Source of the DNA: Mesocricetibacter intestinalis
GTDB lineage: Bacteria; Pseudomonadota; Gammaproteobacteria; Enterobacterales; Pasteurellaceae
Direction of reading: 5' to 3'
Assembly: GCF_004363295.1 (NCBI RefSeq)
Contig: NZ_SNYQ01000003.1
Location: 62,001 to 126,000, forward strand
Length of the DNA: 64,000 nt
The translations under genes were made by a program, and so were the position numbers. The notes beneath the pieces were generated by a model. That model was given only the letters and a program-made list of their open reading frames with translations, did not search any database and was not told the DNA's origin. Below, one piece after another: positions 56,847 to 64,000 of the stretch (positions within the stretch are counted from its first letter, which is position 1; every line of letters starts with the position of its first letter).

Positions 56847-56860
56847 TGTGGTTTTCCACA
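56847..56860. promoter_or_regulatory. Inverted repeat, candidate TtrR site
   Basis: TGTGGTTTTCCACA has perfect 5-bp arms with a 4-nt spacer. It is not a CRP site because the spacer is four rather than six. It lies about 75 nt upstream of the ttrB start codon, where an activator would be expected. Assignment to TtrR is inference. Confidence 0.4.
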
Positions 56861-56874
56861 TAAGCAGCAGAAAT

Positions 56875-56916
56875 TTGACTTAAATCAAGATAACATGGGA
56901 ATATTTACATTATAAA
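56875..56916 (+). promoter_or_regulatory. FNR-like site with ttrS promoter
   Basis: TTGACTTAAATCAA (56875-56888) matches TTGAT-N4-ATCAA at nine of ten positions. TATAAA at 56911-56916 predicts a start near 56923, putting the FNR centre at -41.5, the class II activation geometry for ttrSR. Confidence 0.65.
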
Positions 56917-57002
56917 ACCGGCATAGTTATGCAAAATTAATCCCCTATGCCCGCTTAGCATTTTCTTTTAAAGCTAAGTGAAGAGCGATTCCGGCAGGAT
57001 AT

Positions 57003-58691
57003 ATGCGATTTTTACTGGTATTTTTATTTATCATCTGTTGCAGCCTCAGTTTACAGGCGCAAACCTGGCGGGTTGGCGTTCATGCTCAACGCGGCAATCA
57101 TTATGCCCTGCAATACTGGCAGCCCTGGATCAACTGGTTAAACGAACGTTTTCCCGACCAACATTTTCTGCTCATTCCCCTCGGTCTGAATGAGTTAAAA
57201 GAAAAAACGGATCTGGATTTTGTGTTAACCAATCAATCTCAGTTTTTCTATATTCGGCAGAAAAATCTGCGCTGGCTGGCAACCCTAGATACCGGCGGTG
57301 AAAACCGTATTTCCGGTACCGGCAGTACCATCTGGGTTAAAAACGACAGCCCTTATATGAAATTGGCGGATTTAAAAAATAAAACCGTTAGCGCCGTAGA
57401 CGAGCAGGCCTTTGGCGGTTTTTTACTCGGCTATTATGAGTTTTTTAAACAAAATATCAGGCAAAATGAAAATATCCGTTTCCAATTCAGCGGCTTCCCG
57501 GTGGAAAACAGCTTATTTTTACTGCGTGATGACAAAGTGGATGCGGCAATTATTCCCCTCTGTTTAATGGAAGAACTGAGTAAAGAAAAACGCATTGAAA
57601 TGCAGTTATTTCGCCCGCTGAATCTTCAGCCCAATACGTCAAACTGTGCATTAAGCAGCGAATTATTACCCAACTGGTCTTTGGCCGCCTTATCCGCCGT
57701 CCCCGATTCGCTGGCAATAAAGATTGCCAATGCGCTGCTCACGGAGATTCCCGCTCACTTACCTCAATGGCACTTGCCGCTGGATTCCTTCCGAACCGAT
57801 TTTATTCTGCGCGAACTCTATCGCCATCCGCAGCAGAAAAGCCTGTGGGAAAACGTACAGGCATGGATTGTGTTGAACCGCTTCGGTTTACTGGCGATAT
57901 GCGCATTTATTTTATTAAACTATGCCTGGATCAGTTATCAGGTTCACCGCAAAAGTAAAGCCCTAAAACAAACGCTGCTGAAAATGCAGCAATATCAACA
58001 ACAGCTGATTAAAGCGGATCGGCTCGCCTTATTAGGAGAAATGACCTCCGGCGTCGCTCATGAAATCAAACAACCCTTATCCGCTATCCGTATGTATGCG
58101 GAAGGCATAAAGCATCAGAATCAAAATAAGCAACAACAACTGATACTGGATAAAATTATCGAGCAGGTGGATCGCAGTGTGAAAATTATGCGAAATATCC
58201 AAGATTGGGTAAAAAACCGGGATAACGGCGATTTACAGCAAGTTCGGCTTAATCATTTAATCCATCGGGTAATTGAGTTTGTGTCGCCGCAAAATAAACG
58301 GCAGGTAAAAATCGAACTGCGGTCTGCGGCCGATTATAGGTTGCAAATTAAAGCCACCGCCCTGGAACAGGTTGTCGCTAATTGTTTACTCAATGCCTTA
58401 CAAACGGAGGCGGATCTGATAAAGATCCGAGTATTTGAACAGCAAGGCCTGCTTCACATCAGTATCTGCGATAACGGTGCCGGATTCCGAGCCGAACACC
58501 TGGATTTTCCTTTCGTTCCTTTTCGTACCGATAAACCCCAGGGATTAGGTTTAGGGCTGGTATTATGTAAACGCTTAATGCAATCCTTAGGCGGCACTAT
58601 TCGGCTGGGAAATACGGTATCCGGTGCCGAAGTCGTACTTTCGCTGCCGCTTAACTCTGCGGAGAATAACCATGATCATTCATATAGTTGA
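57003..58691 (+). CDS. ttrS: Tetrathionate sensor histidine kinase TtrS
   Basis: TtrS senses tetrathionate in the periplasm and phosphorylates TtrR. The 562-residue product has a signal peptide (residues 1-20), a PhnD/phosphonate-binding-like sensor domain (about 22-275), and a membrane segment (NRFGLLAICAFILLNYAWIS, about 292-311). A coiled linker leads to the kinase: phospho-acceptor His353 in SGVAHEIKQPLSAIRMY, the N box in VANCLLNAL, and the G boxes CDNGAGF and GLGLGLVLCKRLM. Its end overlaps ttrR by 20 nt. AGGAT precedes the ATG. Confidence 0.93.
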   Translation: MRFLLVFLFIICCSLSLQAQTWRVGVHAQRGNHYALQYWQPWINWLNERFPDQHFLLIPLGLNELKEKTDLDFVLTNQSQFFYIRQKNLRWLATLDTGGENRISGTGSTIWVKNDSPYMKLADLKNKTVSAVDEQAFGGFLLGYYEFFKQNIRQNENIRFQFSGFPVENSLFLLRDDKVDAAIIPLCLMEELSKEKRIEMQLFRPLNLQPNTSNCALSSELLPNWSLAALSAVPDSLAIKIANALLTEIPAHLPQWHLPLDSFRTDFILRELYRHPQQKSLWENVQAWIVLNRFGLLAICAFILLNYAWISYQVHRKSKALKQTLLKMQQYQQQLIKADRLALLGEMTSGVAHEIKQPLSAIRMYAEGIKHQNQNKQQQLILDKIIEQVDRSVKIMRNIQDWVKNRDNGDLQQVRLNHLIHRVIEFVSPQNKRQVKIELRSAADYRLQIKATALEQVVANCLLNALQTEADLIKIRVFEQQGLLHISICDNGAGFRAEHLDFPFVPFRTDKPQGLGLGLVLCKRLMQSLGGTIRLGNTVSGAEVVLSLPLNSAENNHDHSYS

Positions 58692-59271
58692 CGATGAAGA
58701 CGCCATTCTTGATGCCATGCGTTTTCTGTTGGCGCCCCTACAAACGGAAATATGCACATGGCGCAGCAGCCGCGATTTTATCCAACAGGCGGATCTTTAC
58801 CGTCAGGGCGTCGTTTTACTGGATATGCGCATGCCCTTATTAGACGGCCATCAGGTGCATCAGTTACTGCGCGAAAAGCAATCGGTACTTGCCGTTGTTA
58901 TTATGACCGCACATGGTGATATTCCCATGGCGGTACAGGAGCTGAAGTTAGGCGCTCTGGATTTTTTAGCCAAACCCGTCGCTTTCGAAAGTCTACAACG
59001 GGTGATTTCTCAAGGGCGGGAATTTAGCCGAAAACAGCTGGAAATTCATCGCACCCGTCGCAATTATCAAAAATTAACGGAAAAAGAAAAACGTTTGCTC
59101 GAGCATATTCTGCAAGGCACGCCCAATAAACTTATTGCGGATAAACTGGCGGTATCCGTGCGCACCGTAGAAGTACATCGCGCCAATATTATGGAAAAAA
59201 TGCAGGCCGAAAGTCTGGCCGCCTTAGTCAGCGCTATCACCCTATTAAAAGAATATGATCGGGCGGATTAG
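58672..59271 (+). CDS. ttrR: Tetrathionate response regulator TtrR
   Basis: TtrR activates ttrBCA when phosphorylated by TtrS. The 199-residue product is a FixJ/NarL-type regulator. The receiver domain has acidic DDED near residue 8, phospho-acceptor Asp51 in VLLDMRMPLLDGH, Thr79 and Lys101 (FLAKPV). The LuxR-type helix-turn-helix is LTEKEKRLLEHILQGTPNKLIADKLAVSVRTVEVHRANIMEKM (cut). I start at MIIHIVDDEDA because GGAG lies 7 nt upstream; a longer in-frame start inside ttrS would add a non-homologous leader. Confidence 0.93.
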   Translation: MIIHIVDDEDAILDAMRFLLAPLQTEICTWRSSRDFIQQADLYRQGVVLLDMRMPLLDGHQVHQLLREKQSVLAVVIMTAHGDIPMAVQELKLGALDFLAKPVAFESLQRVISQGREFSRKQLEIHRTRRNYQKLTEKEKRLLEHILQGTPNKLIADKLAVSVRTVEVHRANIMEKMQAESLAALVSAITLLKEYDRAD

Positions 59272-59657
59272 GCGCCGGGGCGCCATACCGACACCCGTTT
59301 TTTTATTCTCTATTTGAGGTAAAACGCTCATATCCTCCCTGCTTATTGCGAATTTAATTTTTTCCGAAAAAATTTATTGTCCATTTGTCCATTTGTCCAT
59401 TTGCATAAGATAAATGTTACCCTTTGTTCCATAAGGCGGAAAAAACTTTGCTTTTTTTGACCGCACTTTTTGCTGCTGCCGGTCGCTCTCCGCTTTCCTT
59501 CTGCCCGCAGGGCGCTTTCTATAAGCTAATGCGTTAGCGCTATGCCATGTAACTTTTCGTTCTAAAAAATTCTGCGGCGGAAGATTGAATTTTATCTACC
59601 GATAGTGTTAAATCCACAATATTGCTATAAATTTTAGGTTAAGGTGAAAGCTGTTTT
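59272..59657. other. Intergenic region between ttrR and the amidotransferase gene
   Basis: A 386-nt stretch with no supported gene. It holds an 8-bp tandem repeat (59377-59403), a USS (59460), a short inverted repeat GCTAA-TGCG-TTAGC near 59526, and a possible -10 TATAAA near 59625 for the downstream gene. A GC-rich GGCGC/GCGCC hairpin directly follows ttrR but lacks an adjacent T-run. Confidence 0.5.
59377..59403. repeat. Octanucleotide tandem repeat TTGTCCAT
   Basis: Three perfect copies of TTGTCCAT plus TTG of a fourth, in the non-coding space upstream of the amidotransferase gene. Copy number could vary by slipped-strand replication. Confidence 0.9.
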
Positions 59658-60491
59658 ATGTGTCAATTACTCGGAATGAACTGTAATACGCCGACGGATA
59701 TCGTGTTTTCCTTTGAAGGCTTCCGTCGTCGCGCCGGCTTAACCGACAGCCACTCGGACGGCTTCGGTATTGCCTTCTTCGAGGGAAAGGGAGTTCGGGT
59801 TTTTCGTGATGATAAACCCGGCGCTTCCTCGCCTATTGCCGACTGCGTCAAGCAGTATCATATTAAATCTCTGAATGTAATCGCTCATATCCGCAAAGCG
59901 ACCCAAGGCGAGGTGAATATTGAAAACACTCACCCCTTTATTCGCGAAATCTGGGGGGAGAACTGGGTGTTCGCCCATAACGGAAACCTGAACAATTTGC
60001 CGGATATGTCCGACAGTTTCTGCCAGCCTATAGGTTCCACCGATTCGGAAGCCGCATTCTGTTACATTGCAGAACAATTAAAAAACCGTTTCCGCAAAAA
60101 GCCTACGGAAGAGGAAATTTTTGATGCCGTGCAACAGGTTACGCAGGAACTGGCGAAACTGGGCACCTTTAACTTTATTCTTTCCAATGGAGAATGGATG
60201 ATCGCCCATTGCTCCACCAATCTGCATTACCTCACCCGCCAGGCGCCTTTCGGTAAAGCCTGCCGTATAGATGATGACGATGTAATCGACTTTAGCCATT
60301 ATGCGGCGGAAGGCGATAAGGTCAGCCTGATTTCCACTTTTCCGCTGACCAAAAACGAATGTTGGCACAAAATGGAAAGAGGCGGTTTCGTTTTCTTTAA
60401 GGAAGGAGAAAAGATCCGTGAAATTATCGGCGTACCCGGCCCGGCGGTAGATGACGGCACCTTGGGCAAGGGCGGACTCAAAGCGGCTTAA
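59658..60491 (+). CDS. YafJ-type class II glutamine amidotransferase domain protein
   Basis: The 277-residue protein begins MCQLLGMNCN, with Cys2 as the N-terminal nucleophile after Met removal, and shows class II (Ntn) amidotransferase features SHSDGFGIAFFE, AHIRKATQGEVNIENTHPF, WVFAHNGNL and GSTDSEAAFCYI. It has no synthase or ammonia-accepting domain, and no partner is adjacent. E. coli YafJ is of the same type and has no proven substrate. A -10-like TATAAA lies upstream. The start is fixed by Cys2; the ribosome-binding site AAGGTG is rather far (about 12 nt). Confidence 0.88.
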   Translation: MCQLLGMNCNTPTDIVFSFEGFRRRAGLTDSHSDGFGIAFFEGKGVRVFRDDKPGASSPIADCVKQYHIKSLNVIAHIRKATQGEVNIENTHPFIREIWGENWVFAHNGNLNNLPDMSDSFCQPIGSTDSEAAFCYIAEQLKNRFRKKPTEEEIFDAVQQVTQELAKLGTFNFILSNGEWMIAHCSTNLHYLTRQAPFGKACRIDDDDVIDFSHYAAEGDKVSLISTFPLTKNECWHKMERGGFVFFKEGEKIREIIGVPGPAVDDGTLGKGGLKAA

Positions 60492-60518
60492 ACCGCATAA
60501 AGAGCGATAAAGTACGAA

Positions 60519-60546
60519 GGGCGTGAATTTCACGCCCCTTTTGTTT
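60519..60546 (+). terminator. Intrinsic terminator of the amidotransferase gene
   Basis: GGGCGTG and CACGCCC form a 7-bp stem with a 5-nt loop followed by TTTTGTTT. It lies between two convergent genes. Confidence 0.82.
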
Positions 60547-60570
60547 ACTGGAATTTGTTTACTGAAATTC
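60543..60570. repeat. 14-bp tandem duplication at the dnaE stop
   Basis: GTTTACTGGAATTT is followed directly by GTTTACTGAAATTC, matching at 12 of 14 positions. The second copy contains the dnaE stop codon and its last codons, so the first copy looks like a duplication of the gene end. Confidence 0.75.
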
Positions 60571-63500
60571 CAACTCCACCGCACTTTCACCCAGTTCGAG
60601 AATTAATGCGTTCAGCAACTCGTCGCTCGGATTAACGCTCCATTGCACGCCTAAACGTAACAAGGCCCTGCCCTGCGGACTCTGGTAATAGATATGAATC
60701 GGCAGCGTGCCGCCGCTATGGGGTTCAATAATGGCTTTGAATTTGCGCAGAAAAGCCGGGCTGATTCGGCTTTGTTCCAAACTGATTGCCAGACTTTTAG
60801 CGTAACGACTGCGCGCTTCGTCCAGGGTCATCAGCTCTCGTACCGACATACGCATACCCTGACTGAAGTCATCATAGCTGACCGGGCCGGAAACCACCAC
60901 AATACTGTCTTTTTGTAGCTTTTCCCCGAATTTTTCCAACGCTTCGGCAAACAGGGTAATATCCAGTCGCCCGGAACGATCGTCCAGTGAAGCGATACCG
61001 AGGCGGTTACCTTTTTTGGTTACCGCAAAGCGGGAACTGACGATTAAACCGCTGGCGGTGCTAATCTGACCGCGTAGGTTAGGTACCAAATCTTTCAAGC
61101 GATTCGGGCTGTAATGGGAAAGTTCCTTTAGATAACCACTGATGGGGTGGCTGCTTAAATACAATCCCAAGGTTTCCCGCTCGCCGTCCAAAATCATTTT
61201 TTCCGTCCAGCGCGGCGTATTGGCATAGGCAATTTCCACATCTTCCGGGCTTTCGGTCAGAACCCCGAACATATCCGCCTGCCCTGCGGCTTCGTCTTTA
61301 GCATGTTGATCCGAGGCTTTTAGCGCGTCCTCCAGATTTTTCGACAGCGCGGCACGATGAGGCCCGAGTTTATCGAAGGCGCCGGACATAATCAGGCTTT
61401 CAAAGGTTCTTCGGTTGATTTTCTTTAAATCCACCCTTGCGCAGAGATCAAACAGATCTTTAAAGATGCCGCCTCTATTACGCGCACTGATCAGGGCTTC
61501 GATAGGCCCTTCGCCGACCCCTTTAATCGCCCCTATACCGTAAACGATTTCACCCTGATCATTAACGCTGAAATGATGCTTACCGGTATTAATATCCGGC
61601 GGCGTAACCTTTAATCCCATGCGCAGACATTCATCGTACAGTCCGACGATTTTATCCGTATTATCCATTTCCGAAGTCATGACCGCCGCCATAAATTCCG
61701 CCGGATAATGGGTTTTTAACCATAGGGTCTGATAGGATACCAGGGCATAGGCGGCGGAGTGGGATTTATTAAAGCCGTAACCGGCGAATTTTTCCACCAA
61801 ATCGAAGATTTTCATGGCCAGTTCGCCGTCCACGCCGTTTTTAATTGCGCCTTCTTCAAATACCGACCGCTGCTTCGCCATTTCCTCCGGTTTTTTCTTA
61901 CCCATGGCACGGCGCAGCAAGTCCGCCCCGCCCAGGGTATAGCCTGCCAATACCTGAGCGATCTGCATAACCTGCTCCTGATACAGAATAATGCCGTAGG
62001 TGGGTTCCAGAATAGGTTTTAGGGACTCGTGCTGGTAATGAGCATCGGGATAAGAAACCTCCTCGCGCCCGTGTTTACGATCGATAAAGTTATCCACCAT
62101 GCCCGATTGCAGCGGGCCGGGACGAAACAAAGCCACCAGAGCGATAATATCTTCAAAGCAGTCCGGTTGCAGGCGTTTAATCAAATCTTTCATGCCGCGC
62201 GATTCCAACTGGAACACTGCGGTAGTTTCCGCATTCTGTAACAGGCTGAAAGATTTTTTATCGTCCAGCGGAATGGCGTTGATATCTACCGGCGCCTTGC
62301 CTTCTTTGCTTAAACGGGCGTTAATCATATCCAGCGCCCATTTAATAATGGTCAGGGTGCGTAAGCCGAGAAAGTCGAATTTAACCAGACCGGCGTATTC
62401 CACATCGTTTTTATCGAAATGGGTAACCGGATGCAGCCCTTCGGTATCGCAGTAAAGGGGAGAAAAGTCGGTAATTTTGGTCGGTGAAATCACGACCCCG
62501 CCGGCGTGCTTACCGGCATTACGGGTTACCCCCTCCAGTTTGCGCGCCATATCAATCAGCGCTTTGACCTCTTCGTCGCCGTCGTAGATTATCTGTAACT
62601 GAGGCTCCGCTTCAAAGGCTTTGGCCAAGGTCATGCCGGGATCGGGCGGAATCAGTTTGGAGATGCGATCCACAAAACCGTACGGGTGGCCCAGTACGCG
62701 TCCCACGTCGCGGATCACCGCTTTGGCCGCCATGGTACCGAAGGTGATAATCTGTGATACGGCGTCCCGACCGTAGGTTTCCGCCACATGTTCAATCACC
62801 CGGTCGCGTCCGTCCATACAGAAGTCCACATCAAAGTCCGGCATGGAAACGCGTTCCGGGTTGAGAAAACGTTCAAACAGTAAATCGAAAGCTAAAGGAT
62901 CCAAATCGGTAATTTTTAGAGAATAGGCCACCAGAGAGCCTGCACCGGAACCCCGCCCCGGGCCGACCGGGATTCCGTTATCCTTCGACCACTGAATAAA
63001 TTCCATCACGATCAGGAAGTAGCCGGGAAATCCCATTTGGTTAATGACGCCTAATTCCACTTCCAGCCGTTGATCATAAACTTTGCGTTTTTCCGACCGC
63101 TCTTTTTCCTCCGGAAATAATACCTGCAGGCGTTGTTCCAAGCCTTCACGGGCCTTTTTAATTAAAAAGTCTTCGGTACTGAGTTCGCCGGTAGGAAACT
63201 GCGGCAGGAAATATTCGCCTAGGCGAATGGTAACATTACAGCGTCGGGCGATAAGCAGACTGTTTTCCAGCGCACTGGGAATATCCGCAAATAAGCGGCA
63301 CATTTCCTGTTCGCTGCGGAAATATTGCTGCGGGGTATAATTTTTCGGACGCTTCGGATCATCAAGGGTATAGCCGTCATGAATCGCCACCCGAATTTCA
63401 TGGGCCTCGAAATCCTCGCTGCGTAAGAAACAGACGTCGTTAACCGCCACCACCGGCAATGCGCATTGTGCGGCAAGTTCCAGTGCGGCGCGAATATAGC

Positions 63501-64000
63501 GTTCGTCTTCATGATGGCCGGTGCGGCTTAGGCTGAGATAAAAATGATCGGCAAAATATGTTTGATAAAAAGCCACCGCACTCAGGGCGTCGCCAGGCTT
63601 ATTCTTCAACAGTTTATTGCCGATATCCCCCAGCCGTCCGCCGGACAAAATAATAATGCCTTCGCGGTGTTCAATCAGCCAGTCCTGATCGATATAGGGC
63701 AAATCCGAATAACCGCGCTGATAGGCTTTGGACAGCAACAGGGTAATGTTTTTATAACCGGTATTATTCTTCGCCAATAGGGTCAGGTTAAACTTTTCCT
63801 CTGCACAGAGCTCGCTTTGAACTAAAACATCGGCACCTATTATGGGTTTTATTCCGGCGGACAGCGCTTCGCCGTAAAATTTCACCAATCCGCAGAAATT
63901 GGTAAAATCCGTTAACGCCATCGCCACCATATTTTCCTGTACGCAGGCATTAACCAAGGGCTTAACCTTGGCGATACCGTCAATCATAGAGAAATCACTG
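60559..64000 (-). CDS. dnaE: DNA polymerase III alpha subunit (5' end cut)
   Basis: DnaE is the replicative polymerase catalytic subunit. About 1146 codons are visible and only about 15 N-terminal residues are missing off the right edge, judging by E. coli (SDxSMIDG). Domains in order: PHP (start to about 280, [16 protein letters not shown]), the polymerase palm with catalytic Asp in [15 protein letters not shown] (about residue 400), fingers, the helix-hairpin-helix region, OB fold, and tau-binding C-terminus ending [12 protein letters not shown] lies at the 3' end. Identification is certain. Confidence 0.98.
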   Translation of the reverse strand, partial: SDFSMIDGIAKVKPLVNACVQENMVAMALTDFTNFCGLVKFYGEALSAGIKPIIGADVLVQSELCAEEKFNLTLLAKNNTGYKNITLLLSKAYQRGYSDLPYIDQDWLIEHREGIIILSGGRLGDIGNKLLKNKPGDALSAVAFYQTYFADHFYLSLSRTGHHEDERYIRAALELAAQCALPVVAVNDVCFLRSEDFEAHEIRVAIHDGYTLDDPKRPKNYTPQQYFRSEQEMCRLFADIPSALENSLLIARRCNVTIRLGEYFLPQFPTGELSTEDFLIKKAREGLEQRLQVLFPEEKERSEKRKVYDQRLEVELGVINQMGFPGYFLIVMEFIQWSKDNGIPVGPGRGSGAGSLVAYSLKITDLDPLAFDLLFERFLNPERVSMPDFDVDFCMDGRDRVIEHVAETYGRDAVSQIITFGTMAAKAVIRDVGRVLGHPYGFVDRISKLIPPDPGMTLAKAFEAEPQLQIIYDGDEEVKALIDMARKLEGVTRNAGKHAGGVVISPTKITDFSPLYCDTEGLHPVTHFDKNDVEYAGLVKFDFLGLRTLTIIKWALDMINARLSKEGKAPVDINAIPLDDKKSFSLLQNAETTAVFQLESRGMKDLIKRLQPDCFEDIIALVALFRPGPLQSGMVDNFIDRKHGREEVSYPDAHYQHESLKPILEPTYGIILYQEQVMQIAQVLAGYTLGGADLLRRAMGKKKPEEMAKQRSVFEEGAIKNGVDGELAMKIFDLVEKFAGYGFNKSHSAAYALVSYQTLWLKTHYPAEFMAAVMTSEMDNTDKIVGLYDECLRMGLKVTPPDINTGKHHFSVNDQGEIVYGIGAIKGVGEGPIEALISARNRGGIFKDLFDLCARVDLKKINRRTFESLIMSGAFDKLGPHRAALSKNLEDALKASDQHAKDEAAGQADMFGVLTESPEDVEIAYANTPRWTEKMILDGERETLGLYLSSHPISGYLKELSHYSPNRLKDLVPNLRGQISTASGLIVSSRFAVTKKGNRLGIASLDDRSGRLDITLFAEALEKFGEKLQKDSIVVVSGPVSYDDFSQGMRMSVRELMTLDEARSRYAKSLAISLEQSRISPAFLRKFKAIIEPHSGGTLPIHIYYQSPQGRALLRLGVQWSVNPSDELLNALILELGESAVELEFQ

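Larger units (their letters stand above)
56779..57002. promoter_or_regulatory. Divergent ttrB/ttrS control region
   Basis: Non-coding interval with an FNR-like site, a TGTGG/CCACA inverted repeat and -10-like elements for both directions (TATAAA at 56911 for ttrS; TATAGG or TATTAG on the minus strand for ttrB). Confidence 0.65.

Noticed and set aside
56847-56860. CRP site in the ttr control region
   Set aside because: The half-sites read TGTGG/CCACA with a 4-nt spacer, not TGTGA-N6-TCACA.

Overview
The window is bacterial chromosome with dense coding on both strands (60 protein genes, no rRNA, tRNA, CRISPR, prophage or insertion sequence seen). It belongs to the Pasteurellaceae. The 9-mer AAGTGCGGT, the Haemophilus-type DNA uptake signal sequence (USS), occurs 19 times on one strand or the other, against less than one expected by chance. 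Gene content (DcuC, anaerobic ribonucleotide reductase, tetrathionate reductase, a complete galactose regulon) fits a facultatively anaerobic, sugar-fermenting, C4-dicarboxylate-handling member such as Basfia/Mannheimia succiniciproducens or Actinobacillus succinogenes. The species assignment is inference.

Layout. 1-4082 (minus): the 5' part of murA, ibaG and the mla lipid-transport operon (mlaFEDCB). 4382-7643 (plus): lptC-lptA-lptB-ptsN-rapZ. The rpoN, hpf and npr genes that flank ptsN/rapZ in enterics are absent, and PtsN has lost its phosphorylatable histidine. 7667-10629 (minus): xseA, roxA and rnfH. 10710-16429 (plus): a half-size EamA transporter, a GT9 glycosyltransferase, pth, ychF, and a two-gene unit of a homocysteine methyltransferase-family protein with an APA-type amino acid antiporter. 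16467-21564 (minus): a FUSC membrane protein, valS, elaA and holC. 21772-24748 (plus): queA, dcuC and infA. 24876-28359 (minus): an unrecognised outer-membrane protein, lnt and corC.

28533-36843 is a galactose regulon: galTKM (minus) is divergent from galS (plus), followed by mglBAC. CRP sites and three GalR/GalS-type operators lie in the two control regions. 37060-40521 (plus) holds a FadL/OmpP1-family porin, ogt, mutH and ygdQ. 40863-43566 (plus) is nrdDG with paired NrdR boxes and an FNR-like site. 43614-50266 (minus) holds apaH, rsmA, surA, pyrR, purN, purM, yjjV and ppiB. cysS (plus) follows.

51918-59271 is a complete tetrathionate respiration locus: ttrBCA (minus) is divergent from ttrSR (plus), with an FNR-like site and a candidate regulator palindrome between them. 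The window closes with a YafJ-type glutamine amidotransferase-fold gene and the convergent, truncated dnaE. The strongest candidates for new biology are the histidine-less PtsN, the ttr control region and its KR-type Tat signal, the methyltransferase/APA pair, the perfect palindrome in front of dcuC, and an 8-bp tandem repeat near 59.4 kb.
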